64,000 nt of DNA from SHAN690 sp041391765 (GCA_041391765.1 JAWKNJ010000027.1:1-64000); one strand, 5' to 3'. Shown: positions 43,575-53,818, counted from the first letter of the stretch. Numbers and translations: made by a program. The notes: generated from the sequence alone by a model not told the origin.

Positions 43575-45674
43575 TTACTTCTTAGACTTCTTTTCGGCTT
43601 GTTCCATCTCATCCTTCAAGTTAGATAAGACGTCAAGGTCGCCAAGCGTTGTCTTTTCTAGCGAATCATTGATCATCTTAACAGCTCTTCTGTCAGACTT
43701 TCCTTTCGCTGGCTTGCGCTTCTTACCATCTCCACTATCTGCTTCATCCGCCATTCCTGACTCGAAGGTTTTAGTGTGAGAAACGATAATCTTCTTCGCA
43801 TCCTTATTGAATTCAATGATCATGAACTCAAGTGTTTCATCGTTTGCAGCTTTTGAACCATCTTCTTTATTCAGGTGACGGCTAGGCGCAAATCCTTCAA
43901 CACCATATGGAAGGTTTACTACTGCACCTTTATCATTTCGGTGAGTAATCGTTCCTTGGTGAACGCTTCCAACCTCAAATACTGATTCGAAAACATCCCA
44001 TGGATTCTCTTCCAATTGCTTGTGACCAAGGCTCAATCTTCTGTTGTCCTTATCGATTTCAAGCACTACAACCTCCATATTCTCACCTACTTTGGTGAAC
44101 TCAGATGGGTGATTGATTTTCTTGCTCCAGCTCAAGTCAGAAATGTGGATCAATCCATCGATTCCTTCTTCAAGCTCCACAAACACTCCGAAGTTTGAAA
44201 GGTTAGTCACTCGACCGGTGTGCTTGCTTTCAACTGGATAGCGCTTCTCGATGTCATCCCATGGATCAGTAGTCAACTGACGAGTGCTCAATGAAAGTTT
44301 ACGCTCATCGCGATCGATAGCGATCACTTTCGCTTCAACTTCATCTCCCACTTTGAAGAATTGATCCGCTGTTCTCAAGTGCTGTGACCAGCTCATTTCA
44401 GAAACGTGAATCAAGCCTTCAACTCCTGCCGCAACTTCTACGAATGCTCCGTAATCAGCTAATACAACAACTTTTCCTTTGATGGTATCTCCTTCTTTGA
44501 TCTCGGTATTCAACGCATCCCATGGATGTGGCTGAAGTTGCTTGACGCCAAGAGCGATACGCTTCTTCTCATCATCAAAGTCAAGGATAACAACGTTGAT
44601 CGTCTGATCAAGTTCAACGACTTCTTCAGGATGGTTGATACGTCCCCAGCTCAAGTCAGTGATGTGGATCAATCCGTCAACACCGCCAAGGTCAATGAAC
44701 ACACCGTAAGAAGTGATGTTCTTAACGGTACCTTCCAATACCTGACCCTTTTCAAGTTTTTGCATGATCTCCACCTTCTGCTGTTCGATTTCAGCTTCGA
44801 TCAACGCTTTATGAGAAACGACAACGTTTTTGAATTCATTGTTGATTTTCACAACCTTGAATTCCATGTGCTTACCAACGTACACATCGTAATCACGGAT
44901 TGGTTTCACGTCAATTTGCGACCCTGGCAAGAATGCCTCCAGTCCGAATACATCAACGATCAAACCTCCCTTGGTGCGACATTTAACATAGCCCTTAACA
45001 ATTACATCATTGTCCTTGGCTTCATTAACACGCTCCCAAGCACGCATCATGCGAGCCTTCTTATGTGAAAGAACTAACTGCCCGTTAGCATCTTCTGTTT
45101 TTTCAACGTAAACCTCAACCTCATCTCCAACCTTCAAATCAGGATTGTGACGGAATTCAGGTGCGGGAATAACTCCTTCGCTCTTGTATCCGATGTTCAC
45201 GACAACTTCACGCTGAGTCATTGCTACAACCTTACCGTCAATTACAGTGTGTTCTGTGATAGATGTCAAGGTCTCATCATACATGCGCTCCATTTCGATG
45301 CGCTCTTCGTCAGAGTAAACTTCTCTGCGCTTATCCAGCTTTGACCAATCGAACTTAGCCGGATCGAGTTTCTCAACTTCTACTTTTTTAGCCTCTGGAG
45401 TTTCAACAACTTCCTTTGCAACTTCGGGAGTCGCATCAGCAACAACCTCTTCAGCAGCTTCCTTCTTCACACGAGCACGCGGAGCTTTTGGAGCTTCTGA
45501 TGCCGATTCAGTTTTAGCAGTGGAGGTTTTCTTAGCTGCAGGTTTTTCTTCAGCTTTCACGTCTGAATCCTTCTCAGCCTTAGTTGTGGTTTTCTTTGCA
45601 GCAGGCTTCTTAGCCGGTGCTTTTTTTGCAGCTGCGGCTTTAGTTCCGGCAGCTTCTTCTGTTTTTTTAGCCAT
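43575..45674 (-). CDS. rpsA: 30S ribosomal protein S1
   Basis: 699 residues from MAKKTEEAAGTKAAAAKK (ATG 45674; an upstream TTG/GTG-type start at 45683 is less likely). A Lys/Ala/Glu-rich disordered extension of about 110 residues precedes six S1 (OB-fold) domains; examples are VDGLIHITDLSWGRINHPEE, VEGLIHVSEMSWSQHLR and IDGLIHISDLSWSKKINHPS for domains 3 to 5. The C-terminus is again Lys-rich (DGKKRKPAKGKSDRRAV). It binds mRNA on the small subunit, important in a group with few Shine-Dalgarno sequences. A perfect -7 box and an 85-base leader lie upstream. Confidence 0.96.
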   Translation of the reverse strand: MAKKTEEAAGTKAAAAKKAPAKKPAAKKTTTKAEKDSDVKAEEKPAAKKTSTAKTESASEAPKAPRARVKKEAAEEVVADATPEVAKEVVETPEAKKVEVEKLDPAKFDWSKLDKRREVYSDEERIEMERMYDETLTSITEHTVIDGKVVAMTQREVVVNIGYKSEGVIPAPEFRHNPDLKVGDEVEVYVEKTEDANGQLVLSHKKARMMRAWERVNEAKDNDVIVKGYVKCRTKGGLIVDVFGLEAFLPGSQIDVKPIRDYDVYVGKHMEFKVVKINNEFKNVVVSHKALIEAEIEQQKVEIMQKLEKGQVLEGTVKNITSYGVFIDLGGVDGLIHITDLSWGRINHPEEVVELDQTINVVILDFDDEKKRIALGVKQLQPHPWDALNTEIKEGDTIKGKVVVLADYGAFVEVAAGVEGLIHVSEMSWSQHLRTADQFFKVGDEVEAKVIAIDRDERKLSLSTRQLTTDPWDDIEKRYPVESKHTGRVTNLSNFGVFVELEEGIDGLIHISDLSWSKKINHPSEFTKVGENMEVVVLEIDKDNRRLSLGHKQLEENPWDVFESVFEVGSVHQGTITHRNDKGAVVNLPYGVEGFAPSRHLNKEDGSKAANDETLEFMIIEFNKDAKKIIVSHTKTFESGMADEADSGDGKKRKPAKGKSDRRAVKMINDSLEKTTLGDLDVLSNLKDEMEQAEKKSKK

Positions 45675-45772
45675 TTGGCACAATTTGTATCCTGCTCAAA
45701 TCGGCACGAACAGGAGGTTTTAAACTTGCAGGGAGCCGATGGCCCTGTTTTTCTTAAAGGGCTGCAAATGTA
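45675..45772 (-). promoter_or_regulatory. rpsA promoter and leader
   Basis: TACATTTG on the minus strand (45772 to 45765) is a perfect -7 box. The leader of about 85 bases between it and the rpsA ATG contains an inverted repeat, CAGGGCC..GG..CCCTG, about 15 bases after the box. S1 autoregulates through its leader in E. coli; whether this hairpin does so is unknown. Confidence 0.5.
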
Positions 45773-45825
45773 GGATTAATGATTTTAAATCCTAGTGGAA
45801 ATCAAGAAGTTATTCTGCTCCTGTG

Positions 45826-48159
45826 TCACCTATTCAACAAGACTTTTCCCTTGTATACATGTCCATTGACCGTGTTACATTCAATAATGTAAACCCCACT
45901 TGACAGTTTAGACAAATCAATGGAGGCCTGATATGTCTTGCAGTTCTTCCTTAAAAGAACTTCACCGCGGACACTTGACACACTGATTGAAAGAAGTTGA
46001 ATTTCGCTTTCGATACTCAACAGAGCGTCTACTGGATTGGGATAAACATTAATAACAGGTTCACTCACCACTTGAATTCCATTGGGTTTTTCTATCAGCT
46101 TTAAGTAATCGCCTTGCAAAACAAACTCAAGCGAATCACGCTCTAATTCTTCAACGGTCAACTCAACCGTTGGCGCCAAACCATTGTCAATTGACCACTT
46201 GTCTACAAAAACCATGTAAGTACCTATCGCCAGTCCTTCAAAACGGAAATAACCTGAAGCATTTGTTAGCTTTCTTCCGGCAGGCTGACCAGTGTTATCG
46301 AGCAGCACAATAGGCAATCCAACCACTGGATCACCCTCTCCTCTTCCGGCACCCTGTGAGACAAACCCACCAATGAAACCCTGCCCTCCAGGGTTCGAAC
46401 CCGATAATAGCTGATGAACAACATCAAGTGTGTCACAAAAGAGTGGTTGAATGAAATCTGCACTGGTGACAACTGACTTCAGTTGATAATATGTCGGGAG
46501 CAAATTGGGGTACAGTGCCGAATCAGGAGCAATTTTTAGCAGAAACGAGTCTTGTGATAACACAAAACTAAATTGACCGTTCGCGTTAGTTATCGTTGAG
46601 TCAGAGGCATAAACAAAACCGTTTTGAGCATCATAATTCACCAGATAAACCATGCTGGACGCAACCGGATTTTGGCTTGCATCGACCGCAACCCCTGTTA
46701 GAAACGTGGTGTCCGTTGGCACATTAATCGTATCCCAAAAACTACAACCTCCCTGCACCATATTCTCAACCAAGTAAACTGTTGAGTTGAAGGGATTCAA
46801 TGAAGCCTCTGTGCAACCTGAGTTTAGGCAGTTAAAATTGGTTCCCGAAATTATCGGATCACCGCTCAAAACACTCCAAAGCGCTATTGAGTCAGAGTTT
46901 AACGCTATCGTATCCCATGTGTTGTAGCAAGCGGGAACCGTGGCGTGTGTTGGTCCCAAGGTCTTGATGCGCAGCCTAACCGATGACAATCCAAAAGCCG
47001 GACACTGATTATCCCAAGCCTTGATGATGGCGTCAATACCATAGTCATACTTTTTGTTGATGACAGCACAAATGGAAGCCGTTGTTGGATTGGATCCTGT
47101 AAGCTGAATGTCATAGTAGTCCGCAATAAACTCAAGATTAGAGGAGATGAATACCGAATCCAAAATGTCAGGGTCACTGAATGTGACATCAAAACAAAAC
47201 GTATCTCCGACACATGCTCGAATTTCATTAGAATCCAACAGTTTGCAACCCGAAAGATTGTCCATGTAATCATAAATTGGATTGATTACAGAGTTGGTTT
47301 TCAAAACCAGCAACAAAACATCTCGATAGGTACTGCCTTTAAACAATCCTGAGAAGGAATTCCACTCATCGGTGCGAACCACCACATTGTAGTATCCATA
47401 TTGATATCCTGCTGGCAGTAACGCGTTATAGGAAACTTGTCCTGTCAAATTATCAATGACAAATCCATTAATCGGATTAGATGGCGAATAACCAGCTGAA
47501 TAAGCACATGATTGAAATGTGTTCGACCAACTTGTGTAAAGGCTAAAAGCAGTATCTAACTGATATGTAAGACTGTCTCCATCCTCATCAAATTTGGCCA
47601 AACTAAAAGTGTAATTCGAAGAATCTAGGATGGCTCCGGGCATATCATACCTGAATGAACGAGAGGAGTGTTCATTACCTGGATTGATATCCAATTTTGT
47701 ACTGTATGATGGTTGGCCAATTAAATTGATCGTTGATACCCTTGCGCCAGTACTGTACGTGATTCGGATGTCACCTGAGCAACCTACATATAAAGAACCG
47801 GTATGGAATGTTTCCTCATAGACACCAACCCTATACCCTGTCAGCCCAGCTGAATTCAAACATGAATTACTACTGGAATTCGCAGCACAGAATAACCCCA
47901 ATTGCTTAGTTTGGACTAATGGGAGTACCACTGAATACGCAGAACCCAAAGAACTTAAGCAATTGACTTGTAATGAAATTAAAGGAAAGGGTATCGCGCT
48001 TCCACTATACAAACTTCCTCCACACCAATTTACATACTCAGCCCTCAGGAGAATTGAATCATTTCCTATGAATTCATACGAAAGTTCACATGAAATCATA
48101 TGTGAACTCATGCCCTTCAATGAAAGCAAAAGGCAAATAATCAGAAGAAATCTTTTCAC
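45826..48159 (-). CDS. Large T9SS-sorted cell-surface protein
   Basis: 777 residues: signal peptide (FLLIICLLLSLKGMSSH), a Cys-rich N-terminal part (NSCLNSAGLTGYRVGVYEE; LYVGCSGDIRITYSTGARVS), Ig- or cadherin-like beta domains (FDEDGDSLTYQLDTAF; DPDILDSVFI), and an SdrD B-like segment (GLPIVLLDNTGQPAGRKLTN; GYFRFEGLAIGTYMVFVDKW). The last 80 residues are a T9SS type A sorting domain (NVYPNPVDALLSIESEIQLL; GVYIIECNTVNGHVYKGKVL). Probably an adhesin or matrix protein; the function cannot be told. It stands alone between rpsA and the M48 gene. Confidence 0.8.
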   Translation of the reverse strand: MKRFLLIICLLLSLKGMSSHMISCELSYEFIGNDSILLRAEYVNWCGGSLYSGSAIPFPLISLQVNCLSSLGSAYSVVLPLVQTKQLGLFCAANSSSNSCLNSAGLTGYRVGVYEETFHTGSLYVGCSGDIRITYSTGARVSTINLIGQPSYSTKLDINPGNEHSSRSFRYDMPGAILDSSNYTFSLAKFDEDGDSLTYQLDTAFSLYTSWSNTFQSCAYSAGYSPSNPINGFVIDNLTGQVSYNALLPAGYQYGYYNVVVRTDEWNSFSGLFKGSTYRDVLLLVLKTNSVINPIYDYMDNLSGCKLLDSNEIRACVGDTFCFDVTFSDPDILDSVFISSNLEFIADYYDIQLTGSNPTTASICAVINKKYDYGIDAIIKAWDNQCPAFGLSSVRLRIKTLGPTHATVPACYNTWDTIALNSDSIALWSVLSGDPIISGTNFNCLNSGCTEASLNPFNSTVYLVENMVQGGCSFWDTINVPTDTTFLTGVAVDASQNPVASSMVYLVNYDAQNGFVYASDSTITNANGQFSFVLSQDSFLLKIAPDSALYPNLLPTYYQLKSVVTSADFIQPLFCDTLDVVHQLLSGSNPGGQGFIGGFVSQGAGRGEGDPVVGLPIVLLDNTGQPAGRKLTNASGYFRFEGLAIGTYMVFVDKWSIDNGLAPTVELTVEELERDSLEFVLQGDYLKLIEKPNGIQVVSEPVINVYPNPVDALLSIESEIQLLSISVSSVRGEVLLRKNCKTYQASIDLSKLSSGVYIIECNTVNGHVYKGKVLLNR

Positions 48160-48203
48160 GACTTTAGTTTAGTGGTTTGGGCAAAGACGTGCGCCTTTTT
48201 GGA

Positions 48204-49439
48204 TTAGTTGACTGTAACCAATCTGCCTAACCGCTGCAACACCGGTGGATGGCTGTAGTTCACGAACACATAGTACGGATGTGGCTTTAGGTTGCTCAAA
48301 TTCTCCGCTGTAAGTTTCCTTAATCCAGAAGCCAATGGTTCACCCGAATACGTGTCGCGTGCGTATGCATCGGCCTCAAACTCGTTTTTGCGACTCAACA
48401 CGTTCATTCCGATACCGATCAATGTGCTGATGGGCGAGAATATAATACCGAAGGCGATGATGCCAACGTGGAAACTCCCCTGCTCAGCTCCGAGTGCTTG
48501 ACTAAATGCATCCATGCGGAGAAACACCCCTAAGAGAAACAACATGAAACCTGTTTGGGCAATTCCCAGAATCAAGGATTGAAGCGTATGCTTCTTCTTA
48601 TAGTGCCCAATCTCATGCGCTAGTACTGCCACGATTTCTTCGGTCGTCATTTGCTCAATCAACGTGTCGTATAAGGCGATCTTCTTTTTTGGTCCGAGTC
48701 CACTGAAGAACGCGTTGGACTTCGCACTGCGCTTAGAACCATCCATGACAAATAGATTCGTGAGTTTGAAACCGACTTTATTACAGTAGGCCTCTATAGC
48801 TGTTCTCAATTCTCCTTCCTCCAATGGAGTGAACTTGTTGAACAGTGGCATGATCCAGCTGGCGGCAAACATGGTCATGAATAGCGTGAAAATGCTGATA
48901 ACGATCCAGGCTGTCAACCAAAACCATTCACCTAACTCGTAGTAAAACCAGATCACTATCGCTGCCAATGGTGCACCAATGACCGCTGATAGTGCAGCAC
49001 CTTTGATCATGTCGAGAATGAATGTTTTGACCGTGGTCTTATTGAATCCGAATTTTTCCTCAATTACAAACGTACTATAGATGCTGAAGGGTAGCGAGAT
49101 GATGGATGACGCCAAACCCAACAAAGCGAAATAGGCCAGCGCCAATAAAATGGGATGCTCAACGTATTGGCGCATGGCACCGTCAAGCCAACCGAAACCT
49201 CCGGAAACGAGCATAAACAAGGACAGGACGATGCTGATGCTGGAACTCAACACCCCCAACCTACTGTTCGCTTTGTCATACGCCAACCACTGGCTATAGC
49301 GCTCTTCGTCATATATCCCCTCGGCTTCTGGCGGTAGATTTGGCGACTTGACCTTGTCGTTCAAATAGTCCAGCCATTTATCAAAAACGAAGTCTGCGAC
49401 TGTAATCGCAATCAGCGAATAGAATATGATTTCTGTCAT
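48204..49439 (-). CDS. M48 family metallopeptidase (Ste24/CAAX protease type)
   Basis: 411 residues with six to seven membrane segments. Zinc site AVLAHEIGHYKKKH (HEXXH) near residue 280, the third ligand in EFEADAYARD, and the Ste24-type loops FTPLEEGELRTAIEAYCNKV and KSNAFFSGLGPKKKIALYDT. It cleaves proteins at or in the membrane. The eukaryotic role is CAAX processing; in bacteria it is probably protein quality control. It overlaps the hydrolase gene by 4 bases. Confidence 0.93.
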   Translation of the reverse strand: MTEIIFYSLIAITVADFVFDKWLDYLNDKVKSPNLPPEAEGIYDEERYSQWLAYDKANSRLGVLSSSISIVLSLFMLVSGGFGWLDGAMRQYVEHPILLALAYFALLGLASSIISLPFSIYSTFVIEEKFGFNKTTVKTFILDMIKGAALSAVIGAPLAAIVIWFYYELGEWFWLTAWIVISIFTLFMTMFAASWIMPLFNKFTPLEEGELRTAIEAYCNKVGFKLTNLFVMDGSKRSAKSNAFFSGLGPKKKIALYDTLIEQMTTEEIVAVLAHEIGHYKKKHTLQSLILGIAQTGFMLFLLGVFLRMDAFSQALGAEQGSFHVGIIAFGIIFSPISTLIGIGMNVLSRKNEFEADAYARDTYSGEPLASGLRKLTAENLSNLKPHPYYVFVNYSHPPVLQRLGRLVTVN

Positions 49440-50323
49440 GGACGAATGATAAACTGAAAGACAGCGTCCGTGTATTCTGGATAGCCCATCACATAAGGCA
49501 CATCACTATGACCAGCTCCTTCAATGCGATGCGCCTCTGAATAGCTTCCGTGATAATTGGAATAGACCACTTCACCATGGGTTTTTATGCTCAAGTAGTC
49601 ATCTGCCACACCATGAATCCAGAAAAATGGCTCTTCCACCTTCTGTATTTCATCACCATTGTTGATCTGAAGACTGGAGAAGTACTCACCAGGAAGACTC
49701 AAACCCGAAGCATCCTCCACCATCACTTCATCAGAGGCGAAGGGCGACTCGAGCATCAGTTTTGAGGGTTGCAATGTCCTGGCATTTGCAGTCAGTTCTG
49801 TAGCAGGGGCAGTTCCCATACTGAAGCCATAAATCACTAATCTATCACTAGTTAACCCCATTTGAGTTAACCATTTCATGCATGCATCCACGTCTTCATA
49901 TAACCCTTCTTCGCTGGGTGGACCTTCGCTCAGACCGTAGCCTCTGTAATCCATGGCCAATACGCCAAATCGATTCTTGGACCCGGCATTGGCCAACAGT
50001 TTCACCCTTGACCAGTAATAATCAAGATGACCCGCATTACCATGGCAGTATAGTATGACGGTATCCGTTGCGATGCGCGAGATGCTTCCGACATAAACGA
50101 TATAGATTTTCTTATTGTCACCAGCGGGATCGCTTTGCAGCGTCAGCAAATGAATGAGTGAATCGGGGATGCTATACTCATCACCTATTTCAATTTCCTG
50201 TTCCCCTTCGAAAGCGTCCAGTTGATAAGATTCGATGGACGTATCCGGGTTGTATAGAAAGCTATCTAAACGCAGACAGGAACTGGTGAGGATCAAAATC
50301 GATATGTAGGCTAATTGTTTCAT
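49436..50323 (-). CDS. Alpha/beta hydrolase lipoprotein
   Basis: 295 residues: lipobox LILTSSCLR, then an alpha/beta-hydrolase core: VILYCHGNAGHLDYYW (oxyanion), MDYRGYGLSEGPPSEEGLYE, nucleophile elbow IYGFSMGTAPATEL (Ser), FWIHGVADDYLSIKTH (Asp region) and EGAGHSDVPY (His). It resembles the BEM46/ABHD13-like subgroup. Substrate unknown. Translation is coupled to both neighbours (overlaps of 1 and 4 bases). Confidence 0.85.
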   Translation of the reverse strand: MKQLAYISILILTSSCLRLDSFLYNPDTSIESYQLDAFEGEQEIEIGDEYSIPDSLIHLLTLQSDPAGDNKKIYIVYVGSISRIATDTVILYCHGNAGHLDYYWSRVKLLANAGSKNRFGVLAMDYRGYGLSEGPPSEEGLYEDVDACMKWLTQMGLTSDRLVIYGFSMGTAPATELTANARTLQPSKLMLESPFASDEVMVEDASGLSLPGEYFSSLQINNGDEIQKVEEPFFWIHGVADDYLSIKTHGEVVYSNYHGSYSEAHRIEGAGHSDVPYVMGYPEYTDAVFQFIIRP

Positions 50324-50997
50324 TACTTCATCAATCGCCTACTTACACCAAAATAGAACCCAAGCGTTCCATGATGACTTGGGGAAATATAGTCGACCAC
50401 CAGATCCCTTGTGTCGTGTTGCATCCCTAAGTATTTAATCTCTGTGGTATATGCCCATTTCGGTCTGTTAAACTGATGTCCAATCATTACCCATGGAAGT
50501 AACTCATTTTGCTGTACCTGATTATGAGGCTTGGCTTTCACTAATTCAACCCAGGTGCCCGCACCAGCATAAAATAAGTTTGGTTTTTCACTATACTGCC
50601 ACCAACACAAGGCATCCAATTGTGGATATGTTCGCACATAGCCTTTATAAGTATCCATCAAGAAGTGTAGTCCGGGACTGAGCGTTACTCCAAACTTTTC
50701 ATTGTCCAACTGAAATGCATTGACTCCGAGAGCTAGGTCCAATTGCAGAACACCAAAGGCGAGACTGGTAGTGTGAATGCCAGCAGAAACAGTTACCCCT
50801 GTATCCAAACCATGAGAATAGCTTAGCGAACTGAGGGGAACCGGAATTGGCGCACCGCTAAATATGATTCCAGGTCCTCCTATACTGGCACTAACGGCCT
50901 TCTCCCCTTTTTCCAGTGGCTTCACCACGCGCGTAACATTGCATGCTGAAGAAACAGCAACAACGAACGCAATGATCAATATTCTAATAGTAGCCAT
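50323..50997 (-). CDS. Putative outer-membrane lipoprotein with beta-barrel-like strands
   Basis: 224 residues with lipobox VAVSSACNV and then alternating amphipathic strands (AVSASIGGPGIIFSGAPIPV; LSYSHGLDTGVTVSAGIHTT; FGVTLSPGLHF; WAYTTEIKYLGM; LGFYFGVSRRLMK). The pattern suggests a small barrel or barrel-like lipid-binding protein. No named family recognised. It overlaps the upstream VWA-like gene by 14 bases and the downstream hydrolase gene by 1 base, in a four-gene operon ending with the M48 protease. Confidence 0.65.
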   Translation of the reverse strand: MATIRILIIAFVVAVSSACNVTRVVKPLEKGEKAVSASIGGPGIIFSGAPIPVPLSSLSYSHGLDTGVTVSAGIHTTSLAFGVLQLDLALGVNAFQLDNEKFGVTLSPGLHFLMDTYKGYVRTYPQLDALCWWQYSEKPNLFYAGAGTWVELVKAKPHNQVQQNELLPWVMIGHQFNRPKWAYTTEIKYLGMQHDTRDLVVDYISPSHHGTLGFYFGVSRRLMK

Positions 50998-53032
50998 TGA
51001 ACTTTCTTAAAAACCACTCGATTGAAATCAAGAGCAGAATCAAAAATGCCAAAGATTTCCATTCAACCAAGGATGTCCACTCTTTCGTGGTGTGAATAAC
51101 CGGCTTGGCGGTTTCTAAATTCAACAATGCCTTAATCAATGAATCGCTTTGTTGAGGATGGAACATTCGTCCATTATTTAGGGCAGTCCATTGCGTAATC
51201 AGATCATAATCAGCGCGCAGATGAACAAACTCCGCTTTATTTTCATTCACCAAAAACTCTCCGGTTTGGGTGAATCGTTCACCATCTAATTGAGCCTCGG
51301 CCGTCCACTTGTAGTCTCCGGCCGCCAGTGTGCCCAATGATAAACGAAATGCCCGACCATTGTTCTGAAAGCGAAAGTCAAATTCCTTATTGTTAGAATC
51401 GGTCAGCGTGAGTCGAATATCGGCTTCATTGTTCAGCTCATATGACTCATTGTAAAATTCGGCATCAAAAGCAACTTCATTTCCCTCCTCCAGCTTCTCC
51501 GGTGAAGTGATATTTAATCGAGTTCGCTTTTGTTTTAATGCCAAATACTGAGCTGATTTAATCATAATTTGATCTGCCCAAGTTCCATTGTTGCGCATGC
51601 GATCAAACAATCTCCACTTCCACCAACCTTCTCCTGTGAGCACTGCCCGCTTCCAACCCTCCAATTCAGAAAAAATAAGTAAAGGCTTATCTGTCTCGAT
51701 AGAGCCAACTCGTTGATTGAGTGCCGCATAGGTTTCGCCTGTCACCTTATAATCACCGAAAATCACACTCAAGGGTGGAAAGCGGTTCAAGTCAGGGTTC
51801 TTGGGAGGATTGAACAAATTGAAGCTGCCGTTGATCCAAGCTCCTGCTTCATCTGTGTTCTTTCGATTCGAAACTATGTTCAAACCAAGATTCATGCGCT
51901 CGAAGTGAAGCAAACTCACACCCTTTGTCAACACAGAAAGCACCGGAACCTTCTTATCTCTGATTCCTTTGACTTTGTTCAGATCATTCGCATCAGTTGG
52001 AAGTCCATGCAATATGACCAGATCTATATTCTCCAGATTCATATCCCAATCTTCGGCCAAGGCAGTCGACACTTCATATTGGTCGTTGGATTCAATAGCC
52101 AACCGAATAGCGGCAACATCTGGGTGCGGACTCTTTGCCACGATAAGCACCTTTGTTCGATTGTCCAGAACATCCACAAAAAATTGAGCAGAATTGTTGG
52201 TTTTGTTTGGCTCTTGGTCAAATTCCGTGGCTAGCACCGAGTAGCGATTCAAGCCCACTTGAGTAGCCTTAAGCTTAAAGACAAGTTCGCTGCTCTGCTC
52301 GTTATCAGCTATAGACACTCGCTGACTTGCAACAACTTCAGTCCCTTTAAGAAGCTTAATTTCGGCTTCATCGCCTTTGAGTTTGACTGTTTTGTATCGA
52401 ACCCTCACTTCAAATTCATTCCCGAAATAAACCAGCCTATTGTTGAGCACCTCTGTAAGCTGCATGTCCGGCTTGGCCGCTGAATCTCCTAATGCGAGAG
52501 CAAAGAGCGAAGTGCCCGAATTGAAACTTAAGTACCGCGGATCAGCCCCAATTGTTTGAACACCGTCAGTTGATACGACAACTGCCCCAACATTCTGATT
52601 GTAATACCTTTCGTTTACCTCACCAACGACAGCTTCGTAGTTGGTTTGGAATGGATCAATCTGATCAGCAGAAGCATTTCCACCAAATCGCAGAAAGTCG
52701 ATCTGATACTTGGATTCAAGTTCTTCCAAGTTGTTGGAAATGATTTGTCTCGCGATTCCCCGATCATTTGAATCTATGGATAAGGATAAGTCGTCAAACA
52801 CAACCAACTTTGGCTTCTCCGTGTCATTGACCAATGAAATCAGAAATGGCTCAAGCAAAAGAAATCCAACAACTGCAATTACCACAAAACGCAGCACAGC
52901 CAACAAGAAACGAAGCCTATCATTCCAGTCTTCATAAGGCCGCTTATGAAAATAGAGCAGCCACCCCACCCACGCACTCAAAGGAATGATGAGCAGCAGC
53001 CAAAGAATCGAATGTTCAACGATAAGCTGCAT
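50984..53032 (-). CDS. Membrane-anchored BatA/VWA-like protein
   Basis: 682 residues. Two N-terminal membrane helices (LWLLLIIPLSAWVGWLLYF; FLLAVLRFVVIAVVGFLLLE), then a VWA-like domain whose first metal-site motif is altered (LVVFDDLSLSIDSND where DxSxS is usual: D-D-L-S-L-S). Ig-like and class I glutamine-amidotransferase-like segments follow (VDLVILHGLPTDANDL), and a C-terminal helix (LAFLILLLISIEWFLRKF). It resembles the large BatA-related membrane proteins of Bacteroidota. Function unknown. First gene of the operon running to 48.2 kb. Confidence 0.75.
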   Translation of the reverse strand: MQLIVEHSILWLLLIIPLSAWVGWLLYFHKRPYEDWNDRLRFLLAVLRFVVIAVVGFLLLEPFLISLVNDTEKPKLVVFDDLSLSIDSNDRGIARQIISNNLEELESKYQIDFLRFGGNASADQIDPFQTNYEAVVGEVNERYYNQNVGAVVVSTDGVQTIGADPRYLSFNSGTSLFALALGDSAAKPDMQLTEVLNNRLVYFGNEFEVRVRYKTVKLKGDEAEIKLLKGTEVVASQRVSIADNEQSSELVFKLKATQVGLNRYSVLATEFDQEPNKTNNSAQFFVDVLDNRTKVLIVAKSPHPDVAAIRLAIESNDQYEVSTALAEDWDMNLENIDLVILHGLPTDANDLNKVKGIRDKKVPVLSVLTKGVSLLHFERMNLGLNIVSNRKNTDEAGAWINGSFNLFNPPKNPDLNRFPPLSVIFGDYKVTGETYAALNQRVGSIETDKPLLIFSELEGWKRAVLTGEGWWKWRLFDRMRNNGTWADQIMIKSAQYLALKQKRTRLNITSPEKLEEGNEVAFDAEFYNESYELNNEADIRLTLTDSNNKEFDFRFQNNGRAFRLSLGTLAAGDYKWTAEAQLDGERFTQTGEFLVNENKAEFVHLRADYDLITQWTALNNGRMFHPQQSDSLIKALLNLETAKPVIHTTKEWTSLVEWKSLAFLILLLISIEWFLRKFNGYY

Positions 53033-53071
53033 GTAATCTAGAAGACCGTGAAAGTCAGTCAGCTAAATAAA

Positions 53072-53818
53072 TCAGGTTAGCATTCCGCCATCCACATTGA
53101 TGACTTGTCCGGTGATGTATGCAGACATAGTGCTAGCTAAGAACAGAGCTAAATTAGCCACGTCTTCAGGTGTGCCTCCACGCTTCAATGGAATAGCATC
53201 GCGCCATTGCTGCACCATGTTTTCATCCAATACACCTGTCATTTCGGTTTCGATGAACCCAGGAGCAATCGCATTACAACGAATGTTTCTGGACCCAAGC
53301 TCCAATGCAATTGATTTGGTGAATCCTAAAATCCCAGCCTTAGATGCCGAATAGTTTGACTGTCCTGCATTTCCTTTCACACCAACTACGGAACTCATGT
53401 TGATGATGGATCCGCTGCGCTGCTTAAGCATAGTGCGCTGAACAGCCTTGGTCATGTTGAATACTGACTTCATGTTGGTGTTGATGACTTCATCCCACTG
53501 TTCCTCACTCATCCTCATTAGCAAGGTGTCACGAGTGATACCGGCATTGTTTACCACCACATCAATACGTTCAAATTCCTTCACTACGTCATTAATCATG
53601 TTTTCGCAATCAACATAGTTTGCCACATCAAACTTGTAGCCCTTCGCCTTAACACCCTTGGCCAAAAGATCAGCCTCCAAAGCCTTAGCCTTGTCATCTG
53701 ATGATACGTATGTAAATACAACTGTAGCTCCGTTATCTGCGAACAGCTCAGCAATGCTTCTTCCGATTCCGCGCGTGGCACCGGTGACAATGGCCACTTG
53801 ATTTTCCAACAATTTCAT
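53072..53818 (-). CDS. fabG: 3-oxoacyl-ACP reductase
   Basis: 248 residues, classical short-chain dehydrogenase. Cofactor site VTGATRGIGRSIAELF, NNAGITRDTLLMRMSEEQWD typical of FabG, catalytic Ser in INMSSVVG and YSASKAGILGFTKS, and the C-terminal YITGQVINVDGGM. Reduces 3-oxoacyl-ACP with NADPH in fatty-acid elongation. Standalone gene; no fab cluster is adjacent. Confidence 0.94.
   Translation of the reverse strand: MKLLENQVAIVTGATRGIGRSIAELFADNGATVVFTYVSSDDKAKALEADLLAKGVKAKGYKFDVANYVDCENMINDVVKEFERIDVVVNNAGITRDTLLMRMSEEQWDEVINTNMKSVFNMTKAVQRTMLKQRSGSIINMSSVVGVKGNAGQSNYSASKAGILGFTKSIALELGSRNIRCNAIAPGFIETEMTGVLDENMVQQWRDAIPLKRGGTPEDVANLALFLASTMSAYITGQVINVDGGMLT

Noticed and set aside
44526..45068. 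180-codon plus-strand frame opposite rpsA
   Set aside because: Antisense shadow of six well-conserved S1 domains.
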